Below are positions 36,227 through 44,722 of a stretch of 64,000 nucleotides of DNA, in pieces. Where the stretch lies: the NCBI RefSeq assembly GCF_007750395.1, contig NZ_CP036281.1, forward strand, positions 347,211 through 411,210, written 5' to 3'. The notes beneath the pieces were generated by a model, which was given only the letters and a program-made list of their open reading frames with translations, was not told where the DNA came from and did not search any database. Source of the DNA: Polystyrenella longa. Lineage in GTDB: Bacteria; Planctomycetota; Planctomycetia; Planctomycetales; Planctomycetaceae. Within the stretch, counting starts at the first letter, position 1; the number at the start of each line of letters is the position of its first letter. The position numbers and the translations under genes are program-made.

Positions 36227-37273
36227 TTACCACTGAGCACCCAGCATGATGCAGTTGAGGCCGCTACCAATGCCGAGCATGGCGACATTGTCGCCCGGTT
36301 TGATTTCACCCTTTTCGGATGCGATTGCGGCCGCCATCGGAAGTGCGGCGGCACCGGTGTTCCCAAGCCATTCCACGGTGGGGTAGTCGAGTCCTTCGGG
36401 AAGACCGAGTCGTTCCATCATCAGCTTGCGATGAGCGCGACCGACCTGATGCGTGACTGCCCGGTCGACGTCAGCGTTGGTCCATTCGAGAATTGGTTTC
36501 GTCTCTTCCCATGTCTTCGCGGCGAGTTCGACGCCGGCGTGCAGCAGGGCTTCCGAATCGGTATTCATACGGGGACGGGCGTCGCCGTGCAGATTTTGTT
36601 CGACTCCACCTTCGCAGAGAGCATGGCTGTCGGTATCGGCCAGAACGCGACCTCCCAGCAAACGGCGCCCAGTGGTGCTGTGGCGTTCGTGACAGAGGGC
36701 AATCGCGGCGGAACCGGAACCAATCGTGAGTGAAGCGAATGCAGGTTTGATGGATTGTCGGGTCAGGCTGTCGTCATGTAGGAGTGAATCGATCGTTCCT
36801 TCGACGAGGTTCCGACCTGTTTCAGTTCCCACGACAATGCCGGCTTCAATTCGTCCCAGTTCGATCAAGTCGGCGATGATGATCATCCCGTTTAATAAAC
36901 CGAGGCAGGCGTTACTGATATCAAACACATACCCCGATTGCGGCAGACCGGCGGCGTGATGTACTTTGCAGGCGGTTGCCGGTTCCATTTGATCGCGACA
37001 GACGGATCCATGCACGAGTGCTCCGAACAGGTTGCGATCGAGACCGGAGTCTTCAACCGCTTTCTGCGCGGTAAGCGAACTGATTGTGCCGGGAAGCGTG
37101 CCGGGATCGTAGAACCGACGCTCTTTGATGCCCGACATTAATTCGAGACGGCCAGTGGGCAAGTGGAGACGGTCATATACAGGAGCGAGTTGCTCCTCAA
37201 TCTCTTCCGACGTGACAATGTGCGGTGGTAGCGTATAGCTCAGCGCTTCAATACAGACATGTTGATAACGCAT
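36227..37273 (-). CDS. Beta-ketoacyl-ACP synthase III-like (KAS III/FabH superfamily)
   Basis: The 348-residue thiolase-fold enzyme has the Cys-His-Asn triad of KAS III: Cys123 in FDISNACLGLLNG, His275 in THQVGRAH and Asn305 in WLGNTGAAALP. It should condense an acyl thioester with malonyl-ACP or another nucleophile. FabH sets off fatty-acid synthesis in type II systems, but this protein is not next to other fab genes, and similar enzymes make other acyl products. The start at ATG 37273 fits the family; the frame extends to 37414. A role in secondary or membrane lipid synthesis is inference. Confidence 0.82.
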   Translation of the reverse strand: MRYQHVCIEALSYTLPPHIVTSEEIEEQLAPVYDRLHLPTGRLELMSGIKERRFYDPGTLPGTISSLTAQKAVEDSGLDRNLFGALVHGSVCRDQMEPATACKVHHAAGLPQSGYVFDISNACLGLLNGMIIIADLIELGRIEAGIVVGTETGRNLVEGTIDSLLHDDSLTRQSIKPAFASLTIGSGSAAIALCHERHSTTGRRLLGGRVLADTDSHALCEGGVEQNLHGDARPRMNTDSEALLHAGVELAAKTWEETKPILEWTNADVDRAVTHQVGRAHRKLMMERLGLPEGLDYPTVEWLGNTGAAALPMAAAIASEKGEIKPGDNVAMLGIGSGLNCIMLGAQW

Positions 37274-37653
37274 TAAGCTGACGCTGTCTTCTTTAATGTC
37301 GCGGAAAAGGAGGGGTCGCCGAGCCTTGTTCAATGTTAATTGATACGTCGAGGTGACACAACACATCGAGCAGATTCGGAAATGCCGGTCAAGCGTCGAA
37401 AAAGATGTCATCACGTCCGCTAACCAAGGGAGAAATCCCTCAGGGCGTACGCGACAGCATCGAGTGGTATCGCACGGCTAGACTAGCTAGCCGTGGCACC
37501 CATCCGTAAATTCGACATTCCTACTGAGTATTCAATTTATACCGAGTACACAGCAGGCATTCTGAAGACCCATCCATCCATGCAGAATGAATGCTCTCCA
37601 GGCCGTTGAATTGTCTCCCGCTCAAAGAGAAGGGGAGTATTTTCAATGGTCTG
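37274..37653. other. Intergenic region, 380 bp, with a palindromic repeat
   Basis: It holds copy P1 of a palindromic repeat family at 37473-37501. The rest shows no gene and no clear promoter. Confidence 0.45.
37473..37501 (+). repeat. Palindromic REP-like element (copy P1)
   Basis: CACGGCTAG (37473-37481), loop ACTAG, CTAGCCGTG (37487-37495), then tail GCACCC. Perfect 9-bp arms. Related copies P2 and P3 lie at 43257-43285 and 43397-43425. Confidence 0.7.
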
Positions 37654-37863
37654 CTAGACTTTGGCGGCTTCGCCACTGGGAATCGCTTTCTCGAGCTGAT
37701 CTTTCAGCCGAGTTAGCTCTGCCAGTTTGGCGGTGCGTTCATTGACGACGATCTCTGTTGGTTCGGCCGGTTCCATCATATAGGAACTACGGACGTAACG
37801 CAGACCGCGCATCAGGACATCGAGTTGTGGTTTGGTGAGGTCAATCGAAAGACTTTCGCTCAT
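37654..37863 (-). CDS. Small hypothetical protein
   Basis: The 69-residue product is mostly helical and charged (MSESLSIDLTKPQLDVLMRG, then RTAKLAELTRLKDQLEKAI). No membrane segment or known domain. AGGAG stands 11 nt upstream of the ATG. It resembles other lineage-restricted small proteins in style only. Function unknown. Confidence 0.6.
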   Translation of the reverse strand: MSESLSIDLTKPQLDVLMRGLRYVRSSYMMEPAEPTEIVVNERTAKLAELTRLKDQLEKAIPSGEAAKV

Positions 37864-38253
37864 GGAAACTGTTGCTCCTGCGGGAAGAAAATATCGTACC
37901 AGATCCCTACCCAGTCGATCATCATGATCTCATAGCCTGGAGCCGATGTAGAGGGAGAATTCAGTCTTCCCGAACGGCATAATGGGGATCAAAAGCGGAA
38001 CACGTCCATTGCGTTGCCATAATCCATTACGAAACAGCAAAGACATCATATAAAGAGGAAAGAGGGTTCTCAACTAGAGAAACCGTACCCTCCCCACAAT
38101 ATTTGGATTATCTTTCTTCAGATCGGACCAATCGGCCCTGCTTCTTTCAGATTGTTTTGAGCTCACTTAAAACCGCAATAATTGCCGAACTCGCGTTCAA
38201 TATACAGAATGGGACAGTCGACAAAACGCGAAAATAACAGTGTCTGATCAGTC
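37864..38253. other. Intergenic region, 390 bp
   Basis: No gene is supported. An imperfect hairpin pairs GAGGG-TTCTC (38062-38071) with GAGAA and CCCTC (38077-38081, 38088-38092) with an internal bulge. No repeat of the families described here was found. Confidence 0.35.
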
Positions 38254-39243
38254 TTAAAGTGACGTCCAGCCCTCATCTCTGCTTGACTTTCGAATTGCTT
38301 CGATCACCCGCATATTGGCGACAGCATCTGTGATGGGGGTCGGGACCGTTTTTTCTTCCAGAATTGCCTGAGAGAACAAGTCCCCCTGAATGGTGTACTG
38401 GTCACAAACCTGAATCTCGGTCTGGTGGAGATTCTCTTCTGTTTCCAACCAGATCTTACAAGGCTCGTCCGGAGGGGCGTTGAAGGGAATTTCGATTTCG
38501 ATTCTTCCTTCGGTTCCGAATATGTTAACCCTTTGGTAGGGAAAGAGTTGCGTGGAACACGTGAAGGTCGCTGTTCCTCTGCCGAATTCCATAACGACCG
38601 ATGCGAGCCGGTCGACTTGGAAATCAGGGTCGTTCTCGACCAGTCCGAAAACGCGATTCGGCTCTGCGTCGAAGAGGAATCGGGAGAGAGAAATCGGATA
38701 ACAACCGATGTCCATCAATCCGCCACCACCGGCCCCGGCCTGGTTCCGGATGTCGTCAGGATTGTTGTTAAAATAGGAGAAGTTGGTCTGGACCGTCCGG
38801 AGTTCGCCGATTTTTCCTTCCTCGACCCAGGTTTTGGCCTGCTTCCACTGGGGATGATGCCGGTACATGAAGGCTTCCATCAGTTTGAGATGGGGGGATC
38901 GGGCACCCGCGTCAACCAGTTGCTGCCCCTCTTCAGACGTCAAACCGATCGGTTTTTCGCACAGCACATGTTTTCCAGCGTCTAACGCCTTGATTGACCA
39001 CTCGACATGCAGGTGGTTGGGCAGCGGATTGTAGATGGCGTCGATATCGGGATCGTCGAGGAGCTCTTCGTAAGAACCGTACGCCTTCGGAATTCCGAGG
39101 TCGGTTGCCGCGTATTTTGCTGTTTCCAGATTTCGAGAGGCGATAGCCGCAATCTCACAGAATTCCCCCTGCTGCATGGCGGGAATGACTTTGACTGTCC
39201 CAATTTTTGCGGTACTGAGAATTCCCCAACGAACCTTGTTCAT
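38254..39243 (-). CDS. Gfo/Idh/MocA family oxidoreductase
   Basis: The 329-residue product has an N-terminal Rossmann NAD(P)-binding domain (MNKVRWGILSTAKIGTV, with the variant loop STAKIG), the family motif EKPIGLT (Lys of the catalytic EKP), and a C-terminal alpha/beta substrate domain. Members oxidise or reduce sugars, inositols and related polyols. The gene is flanked by long non-coding stretches, so it is probably monocistronic. Substrate unknown. Confidence 0.92.
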   Translation of the reverse strand: MNKVRWGILSTAKIGTVKVIPAMQQGEFCEIAAIASRNLETAKYAATDLGIPKAYGSYEELLDDPDIDAIYNPLPNHLHVEWSIKALDAGKHVLCEKPIGLTSEEGQQLVDAGARSPHLKLMEAFMYRHHPQWKQAKTWVEEGKIGELRTVQTNFSYFNNNPDDIRNQAGAGGGGLMDIGCYPISLSRFLFDAEPNRVFGLVENDPDFQVDRLASVVMEFGRGTATFTCSTQLFPYQRVNIFGTEGRIEIEIPFNAPPDEPCKIWLETEENLHQTEIQVCDQYTIQGDLFSQAILEEKTVPTPITDAVANMRVIEAIRKSSRDEGWTSL

Positions 39244-39500
39244 GTTTTTCGATCTATACTGGTGGAGTGGAGGGGTGCAGGCGATGAAACTGCGTCAAGT
39301 ATACGCAGACTAGGCTTGTGGATGCAAAACCCCGCATCCGAAGTCCTCTTTCCTTTTACGGATTCCCCCCATACATCCCTGATGTTCTGGCTAGGGCGTT
39401 TACCGAAGTCGGATCTGGTCGACCGTCCGAAGGGATGCTAAGATGCGTCGGTTACAGACCTATTCAATGATTCCCTCCCGCATTCCTCGGGCGATTCGAT

Positions 39501-40100
39501 ATGATTTTTGTTCTCGATAATTACGACTCTTTTACTTACAACCTGGTGCAGCGGTTCGGCGAAATCGATCCGTCGCTCGATATTCATGTTGCACGGAACG
39601 ATCAGGTTTCCATCGCCGAGATCGAGGCTCTGCAACCGGAACGCATTTTGATTTCGCCCGGCCCCTGTACCCCGTCCGAAGCAGGTCTCTCTAAAGAGGT
39701 GATCGCCCATTTCGGCCCGAAGGTCCCGGTGCTGGGGGTCTGTCTTGGACACCAGAGCATGGCCGAAGTCTACGGAGCGAAAGTGGTCCGCCACACCCGG
39801 TTGATGCACGGCAAAGTTTCCGAGATTGAACACGACGGTGAGGGGGTCTTCGCCGGGCTGGATAATCCTTTCACGGCGACGCGTTACCACAGCTTGATTG
39901 TCCCCGAAGAGAGTCTTCCCCCCGAGCTCATACCCACCGCCTGGACGCGCGAGCCTGGATTCGAGCCTGAACTTATGGGGCTGAGGCACCGCGATTATTC
40001 TGTCCATGGGGTTCAATTCCACCCCGAGAGCTTTCTCAGTGTGGCGGGCGTTCAATTGTTGAAGAACTTTTTGAACTTGTCCTCCCCGGTAACTGTCTGA
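39501..40100 (+). CDS. Glutamine amidotransferase component II (TrpG/PabA type)
   Basis: The 199-residue class I amidotransferase has the nucleophile Cys in VLGVCLGHQSMAE and the His-Glu pair in GVQFHPESFLS; PGPCTPSEAG forms the oxyanion region. It delivers ammonia to anthranilate synthase (TrpE) or aminodeoxychorismate synthase (PabB). Neither partner is adjacent, so I cannot choose; many bacteria use one amphibolic subunit for both. It is a single gene divergent from the oxidoreductase. Confidence 0.92.
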   Translation: MIFVLDNYDSFTYNLVQRFGEIDPSLDIHVARNDQVSIAEIEALQPERILISPGPCTPSEAGLSKEVIAHFGPKVPVLGVCLGHQSMAEVYGAKVVRHTRLMHGKVSEIEHDGEGVFAGLDNPFTATRYHSLIVPEESLPPELIPTAWTREPGFEPELMGLRHRDYSVHGVQFHPESFLSVAGVQLLKNFLNLSSPVTV

Positions 40101-40252
40101 ACCTGATTTGCGTTTCGGTCTGAATCGTTTTAGAGTGGTCTACCTTCTACACACTCTTCCGGGCTGATTCAGGTCACTGTGGATGTTCATTCTGGGATTT
40201 CCGTCCTGGCACGACCTGCGTGAGTTCCCCTCTCGCTGCAACGGTTCCCGCC

Positions 40253-42043
40253 ATGTCTACAACTGATACGCCTGCTCTCGCTTCTTCTAATACGCCTTCG
40301 TCCTCACGCCTTACCTTCGGACAGATGCTGGCTCTACTCATTGCCTGCACGGTGGTGATTGGTGCCGGATGGGGAATTCGAGGTGCCTTTGGGCACTCGC
40401 GGGGGGCGATGATGCCTGGGGCGATGCTGGGGGCAACGCTCGTCGTTTGTGCGATGCGGCCAGACTGGTGGCGACGCGCGGCGATCATCATGTTCGCTTG
40501 CTCCATCGGGTGGGGTGTCGGCGGACAATCGAGCTATGGAATCATCATCGGTTATTCGATGGGAGGCACCCTGCGTAACAGTCTGTTTGGATATGCATCG
40601 CTCTGGTTGGTAGGCGGTTTATACAGTGGCATCGGCGCTGGTTTTCTGGCGTTGGCCTTAACCAAATCACGGTCGTGGCTCCAACAGTTCATCTGGCCGC
40701 TCACCATTATGTATCTGGCGTGGCTGTCGCTCTCTTATCTCAGCATGCTGGAACCCCTCTTTGAATCGCTACTGGGGCAGGGCGAAGCAACTGTGAATGC
40801 CTGGTGGCATCATCTCGATTTCTTCGTACAGAGTATTGAATACTACGAAGGGGGCGAAGAAGCTCGCGGTTTGACCTACTGGCTGCACGATACCATCTGG
40901 GCCTGCGTGTTGCTCACAATTGTCGTCAACGGGCTGCTTTGGATTGTCGTACCGCGCTGGCGAAATGCCAACGCTTTGATTCTTCTGTTGGCGGTCGGTT
41001 GGTTTGCCGGTATGTATATATTGATAGAATTACTCAGTTTAAGAATGAACCCGCACCGCGCCGAAACCTGGGCGGGTGTGCTGGGGATGCAGGTCGCTTT
41101 GGTCGGGTATTTCATTTCTCAACGCCACTGGGTGGGGTTCATGCTCGCCAGTTATGGTTTTATTGCCGGGGCAATCGGGTTCAGTGTTGGTGACTTTATC
41201 CAGATGACCGGTAATGCGAAATGGGGGCCGATTGGCGAATACGCCTGGCTGCAGGAGTTCGGGTACTGGACCGTGATGGAGCAACTCTTCGGTTGCTTCA
41301 TGGGCTTTGGAACGGCCGTCGGATTGATCCGCCTTGTTAATAAAGGACTGGCACCACCCGAGGAAGATACCGCGAGTAAATCAATTGATCTCTTTGGTCT
41401 CTTTTTTGTTTTCGGTCCGTTACTGGTCTTCAATTTCCGGAAACCATTTCGAACTTGGATGGAGCACGATTCGATCAGCGATGTTCTGTTTACGTTCCCT
41501 ATTAATAACGTCGCGTTCTTCTTTTCCTTTGTTTACCTGCTCGTGCTGTTATGCATGTTGAGTAAAATGCGAAAGCGAGAGTTGGCACTTGTGCCCGCCA
41601 GCCATTTGGGGCAGGCTCAGCTGTTGGCGTTCCTGGTTAACATTGCCGTCTTGATGATGTATCTGTTGATCGCCCAGGTCTCCGCGTCGAGCCTGTTTAC
41701 ATTCGTCTCGGCCATCATCATAGGGTTGTTAATCATCTTCTCTAAAACAGAGAAACCGGTCGACATCTCAAACGCGAACATTCCTGCGGAATCATTCACC
41801 TGGTTCCCTGGATTGCTGCACTGGATCCTCTGGCCCCTTTCGGCTTTTCTGCTGGTCGGACTGGCGTGGACTACGATGCAGTTTGAAATGAAACAGAAAC
41901 AGTATCGGTTTGAAAGCGATGTTCCCACTCCCGAAGAAGAGCAGGTGGTGGAGCCTCCTCCCACGACATCCCTGTTCCCGTCGATACAGTTACCGGAGTT
42001 CGTCCGGCGGGATTATTCTTTAATGAATGACCACCGCAGCTAA
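40253..42043 (+). CDS. Polytopic membrane protein, unknown (many Gly/Ala/Trp-rich helices)
   Basis: The 596-residue product starts at ATG 40253, or GTG 40220 with 11 more residues. It has a short Thr/Ser/Pro-rich N-terminus and then about 13-15 membrane segments, several with Gly-rich motifs (GWGIRGAFGHSRGAMMPGAM, GWGVGGQSSYGIIIGYSMGG) repeated in the first half. The C-terminus has a Pro/Glu-rich tail. The glycine motifs in helices look like packing or channel elements, but no transporter family was recognised. It is convergent with the zinc-ribbon gene, only 7 bp between stops. Function unknown. Confidence 0.75.
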   Translation: MSTTDTPALASSNTPSSSRLTFGQMLALLIACTVVIGAGWGIRGAFGHSRGAMMPGAMLGATLVVCAMRPDWWRRAAIIMFACSIGWGVGGQSSYGIIIGYSMGGTLRNSLFGYASLWLVGGLYSGIGAGFLALALTKSRSWLQQFIWPLTIMYLAWLSLSYLSMLEPLFESLLGQGEATVNAWWHHLDFFVQSIEYYEGGEEARGLTYWLHDTIWACVLLTIVVNGLLWIVVPRWRNANALILLLAVGWFAGMYILIELLSLRMNPHRAETWAGVLGMQVALVGYFISQRHWVGFMLASYGFIAGAIGFSVGDFIQMTGNAKWGPIGEYAWLQEFGYWTVMEQLFGCFMGFGTAVGLIRLVNKGLAPPEEDTASKSIDLFGLFFVFGPLLVFNFRKPFRTWMEHDSISDVLFTFPINNVAFFFSFVYLLVLLCMLSKMRKRELALVPASHLGQAQLLAFLVNIAVLMMYLLIAQVSASSLFTFVSAIIIGLLIIFSKTEKPVDISNANIPAESFTWFPGLLHWILWPLSAFLLVGLAWTTMQFEMKQKQYRFESDVPTPEEEQVVEPPPTTSLFPSIQLPEFVRRDYSLMNDHRS

Positions 42044-42050
42044 ATCGGCT

Positions 42051-42692
42051 TTACAGCATTTCCACCGTCGTGGAATTGGTGTGAGTGAATCGCAACGCCG
42101 CTTCGATACGAGTATGAAAGTCGTGTCGGTCGCCGAGGACGCGGAAATGGACTGTTCGTGTACCGTGTCGGTAGAGGGTCCAGTTCCGTTTGCGATTGCG
42201 GAACTGCTGGATGCTCGTATGCTCGATAAAAAGAACACCCGGATGTTGCATTAACAGTCTGGCCAGTAACTGAGGCGCGTGCGGGTCAAGGTCGGGGGGG
42301 GGCAACAGCGATTCGTTCCAGTTGTTTTCGTGAAAACGATGAGCAAGCCAGTCGATGAGCGCCGCCTGGGGCATCATCGATTTGACGGTCGACCACCAGT
42401 GGCCCGTTGTTGATTGGGGTTTCCAGCATGTCGCTTCATCGACCACGTCTCGCGTTTCCTGGGGAAGAAAGAGTAGCCCCTTCGTGGCGGAGTACAAATG
42501 GCCGGTTTGCGGTAACTCATTGCGAAGCATCTGCACCGACCCCAGGCGATCATCGAGAAATCCCATTCGTTCGGTCAGGACTTCGAGCGACGGGTCCGCG
42601 TCGGAGATGTCGACCCCCTCTGCGCAGAGGGCGCACCGGTACTGCACCGGTTCAACCCATCCCAGACAATGTCGACACAATACAAACGTCAT
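42051..42692 (-). CDS. Hypothetical protein with N-terminal zinc ribbon
   Basis: The 213-residue product begins with a CxxC-x10-CxxC pattern (LCRHCLGWVEPVQYRCALC), a typical zinc ribbon, then an unrecognised alpha/beta region (about 30-200) rich in Trp and His, with a basic stretch FRNRKRNW. The zinc ribbon suggests nucleic-acid or protein binding (inference). It is convergent with the membrane protein at 40253. Start may be ATG 42692 or 42701. Confidence 0.6.
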   Translation of the reverse strand: MTFVLCRHCLGWVEPVQYRCALCAEGVDISDADPSLEVLTERMGFLDDRLGSVQMLRNELPQTGHLYSATKGLLFLPQETRDVVDEATCWKPQSTTGHWWSTVKSMMPQAALIDWLAHRFHENNWNESLLPPPDLDPHAPQLLARLLMQHPGVLFIEHTSIQQFRNRKRNWTLYRHGTRTVHFRVLGDRHDFHTRIEAALRFTHTNSTTVEML

Positions 42693-42924
42693 CGCTTGCA
42701 ACCCGGAAACAGTTCATCGCAACAGGACGGAGGGTATACAAATCGTAAGCCCTCCTTACAATGGGAAGGATACACTTCCCGCTGAAAACATCATACCCGG
42801 TTCCCGACGGATCGCCATCATCCAATCGGCGAGAAACATCCATTTTGGAAACTAGAAACAGTGCAACGGAGCCGATTCCCGCAGGGGCGGATCGTCCGAA
42901 TCCATTCACAGAAGGAGCCTGCCC

Positions 42925-43113
42925 ATGGCGCCCAAATTAAATAAAAAGCAGAAGAAGCAGATCGACGCCCTACGGACCAAAATCCAGAAAGCACAGGTGT
43001 TGCTGACCGCAGCCAAAAAACAACCCGACGACCCCAGCGACATCACTCGTCTGCAGAAAGAGATCGACGATCACAAACAACAGATCGAAACGATCCAGTC
43101 CACCCCCGGTTGA
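42925..43113 (+). CDS. Small coiled-coil protein
   Basis: The 62-residue product is Lys/Gln/Asp-rich and helical (MAPKLNKKQKKQIDALRTKI..., DITRLQKEIDDHKQQIE), with a heptad-like pattern. AAGGAG lies 7 nt before the ATG, one of the best Shine-Dalgarno sequences in the window, which supports translation. No family was recognised. It probably binds another protein or nucleic acid through its basic N-terminus (inference). Confidence 0.65.
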   Translation: MAPKLNKKQKKQIDALRTKIQKAQVLLTAAKKQPDDPSDITRLQKEIDDHKQQIETIQSTPG

Positions 43114-43191
43114 ACCCCGTCTCGGGCAAGCACTCAATATTACCTACTCAACGTCATCCGCTTAACGCACCCGCATCATCCGCATTGCATC

Positions 43192-43262
43192 TTAGCCAAT
43201 AGGTGATAGCAAAGGGGTGTTAGCTCATGGGTGTTAGCCAATTGATTTTAGCCAGTGGGTGC
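43192..43262 (+). repeat. Degenerate tandem repeat, about five 14-15-bp units
   Basis: Units begin with TTAGC or TAGC and end with GGGTG in the better copies (for example TAGCTCATGGGTGT at 43221-43234). The last unit runs directly into palindrome P2. Confidence 0.5.
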
Positions 43263-43285
43263 CCCGGCTAGCTCGTCTAGCCGGG
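43257..43285 (-). repeat. Palindromic REP-like element (copy P2, inverse)
   Basis: On the minus strand: CCCGGCTAG, loop ACGAG, CTAGCCGGG, then GCACCC. Arms at 43263-43271 and 43277-43285 on the plus strand are perfect over 9 bp. Confidence 0.7.
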
Positions 43286-43396
43286 CGGTTTCAAGTCCGG
43301 GTCACAATTGCTGGTCTTAGACTCCATTGTGGAGCAGAATTTGAACAGTCCAGGATTACCCATTGAACATCTATTGATGATTGAACACCCAATGGC

Positions 43397-43425
43397 ACGG
43401 TTAGTCGAGCTAACCGTGGCACCCC
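43397..43425 (+). repeat. Palindromic REP-like element (copy P3)
   Basis: CACGGTTAG (43397-43405), loop TCGAG, CTAACCGTG (43411-43419), tail GCACCC. Compared with P1, the C-to-T change in the left arm is matched by G-to-A in the right arm. Confidence 0.7.
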
Positions 43426-43498
43426 AGACTTGGCGACCGGTTATTTATCGGTAGACAGAACACCACTCTTAACTCAAACTGATGACGCTGCCTGACTC

Positions 43499-43969
43499 AT
43501 GCCTGTATCTCCCCCTCCACCGACCATTTTCATTGTGCATCCGAAAGAGAAGCGGAGCAAATGTTCGATTGAACCTTTGCGTGGTCGCGACGAATTCCGT
43601 TTCTGGAAATTCCCTCAACGTGGTTTGGAGTCGCTGGACAACTACGTCCGCTTGGGCATAGGTGGTCCAATCTTAAGCGAGGCCGATGCGGGGCAGGGCC
43701 TGTTGATTCTGGATGGCACCTGGCGTCTCGCCGAAAAGATGGAAGCGGATTACCAGCACCTTCCCGTCCGCAGTTTGGCTCCCACCTGGCAAACAGCCTA
43801 TCCGCGAAAATCGAAAATCTTCGAAGACCCCAGCACCGGCCTCGCCACCATCGAAGCCCTCTACGCCGCGAACATCCACCTGGGAAGACCGATCGAAGGC
43901 TTACTGGACGAGTATCATTGGGGGGAGGAGTTCGTGGCGATGAATCGGACGTTGATTGCAGGCGGGTAG
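43499..43969 (+). CDS. DTW/Tsr3-like (SPOUT-related) protein
   Basis: The 156-residue product has [11 protein letters not shown] near residues 71-81, followed by [20 protein letters not shown] and [14 protein letters not shown]. This order (D-G/C-x-W, then a Pro/Tyr-Arg segment, then an S-T-x-E-A helix) is that of DTW/TSR3 aminocarboxypropyltransferases, which add the 3-amino-3-carboxypropyl group of SAM to uridine in tRNA or rRNA. If correct it is an RNA modification enzyme. It lacks the N-terminal Cys cluster of some family members. Assignment is from motif spacing by eye and should be read as moderate. Confidence 0.6.
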   Translation: MPVSPPPPTIFIVHPKEKRSKCSIEPLRGRDEFRFWKFPQRGLESLDNYVRLGIGGPILSEADAGQGLLILDGTWRLAEKMEADYQHLPVRSLAPTWQTAYPRKSKIFEDPSTGLATIEALYAANIHLGRPIEGLLDEYHWGEEFVAMNRTLIAGG

Positions 43970-43974
43970 ATATG

Positions 43975-44156
43975 TTGAACCACAAAGGCTCGAAGACACG
44001 AAGAGCTGGACAACTAACAAAACGACCTCCGATCACCGAGGCTTAATGAAAGCCAATCCTCTTTTGGATTCCAAGATCATTTGCTGCAGGAAACGTTTAT
44101 GAACTTTCCATCATGGAAGCAATTGTTCGTGTTCCCTTGGTGTCTTCGTGTTTCAA
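43975..44156. repeat. MITE-like inverted-repeat element (copies R8 and R9)
   Basis: A 182-bp intergenic segment bounded by TTGAACCACAAAGGCTCGAA... (43975-44003) and, inverse, TTGAAACACGAAGACACCAA (44137-44156 read on minus). The ends match the dispersed AACCAC family. No gene lies inside. Confidence 0.5.
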
Positions 44157-44213
44157 CTGAGCACGATGCAATACCCTGACAATCAGCGGTAGACAAAGCA
44201 CTACATGAAATAC

Positions 44214-44672
44214 TCAAGGCTCATCGAAACACTCATATTCTTCGCTCTCATCCTCGAACCAACCAAATAGTTGCCAACGCCAAACCCCTGTTTCGCCCGG
44301 TTTGTAAATGTATTCGGCAAATTCTTTACCGTCGCGTGTAATGAGACGAAGATTGTCGTAGTACAAAACCTGGTCACTGACACATGGAGTCAGTCTTCGA
44401 TAATGGTCGCTCCCAAAATCCCTTTCCAGAATACGGGAGAACATTCGCTGCAAGGGGCCTCTTCTATTGGAATACAAAAAACCACCTTTTCCTATACTGT
44501 ATCCTTCGATGGGTCCCGTTCGAATCTGGCATCCGAGACTTCCTTCGATTTCTTCAATGAGTTGATCGACGAGTCTCCGCCACGAGATTTCATCGACGCT
44601 CTCGAGAAAATCTCTCTTTGCTGTAAGGATTTCTATCGGTTGCATGTGCTTCTTGAGCTCAGAGGAATTCAT
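44214..44672 (-). CDS. Hypothetical protein
   Basis: The 152-residue product (ATG 44672, MNSSELKKHMQPIEIL) is mixed alpha/beta, ending in an acidic, aromatic segment (YKPGETGVWRWQLFGWFEDE). No domain, signal or membrane segment was recognised. An alternative ATG at 44747 would overlap the upstream gene by 25 nt and suggests translational coupling. It pairs with the gene at 44723 on the same strand; their AT-rich composition differs from the neighbours, so the pair may be a recent acquisition. An immunity-like pair is possible but unsupported. Confidence 0.55.
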   Translation of the reverse strand: MNSSELKKHMQPIEILTAKRDFLESVDEISWRRLVDQLIEEIEGSLGCQIRTGPIEGYSIGKGGFLYSNRRGPLQRMFSRILERDFGSDHYRRLTPCVSDQVLYYDNLRLITRDGKEFAEYIYKPGETGVWRWQLFGWFEDESEEYECFDEP

Positions 44673-44722
44673 AGCCTTAGATCGGTGTTTATGCCTGCAT
44701 ACGATCAATTTATCGATGCCGG

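Larger units (their letters stand above)
43114..43498. other. Intergenic region, 385 bp, repeat-rich
   Basis: No gene is supported. It contains a degenerate tandem repeat (43192-43262) and palindromic elements P2 and P3. It is the most repeat-dense non-coding stretch in the window. Confidence 0.5.

Noticed and set aside
43192-43425. Possible CRISPR array
   Set aside because: Units are short, degenerate and contiguous, with no spacers of fixed length and no cas genes.
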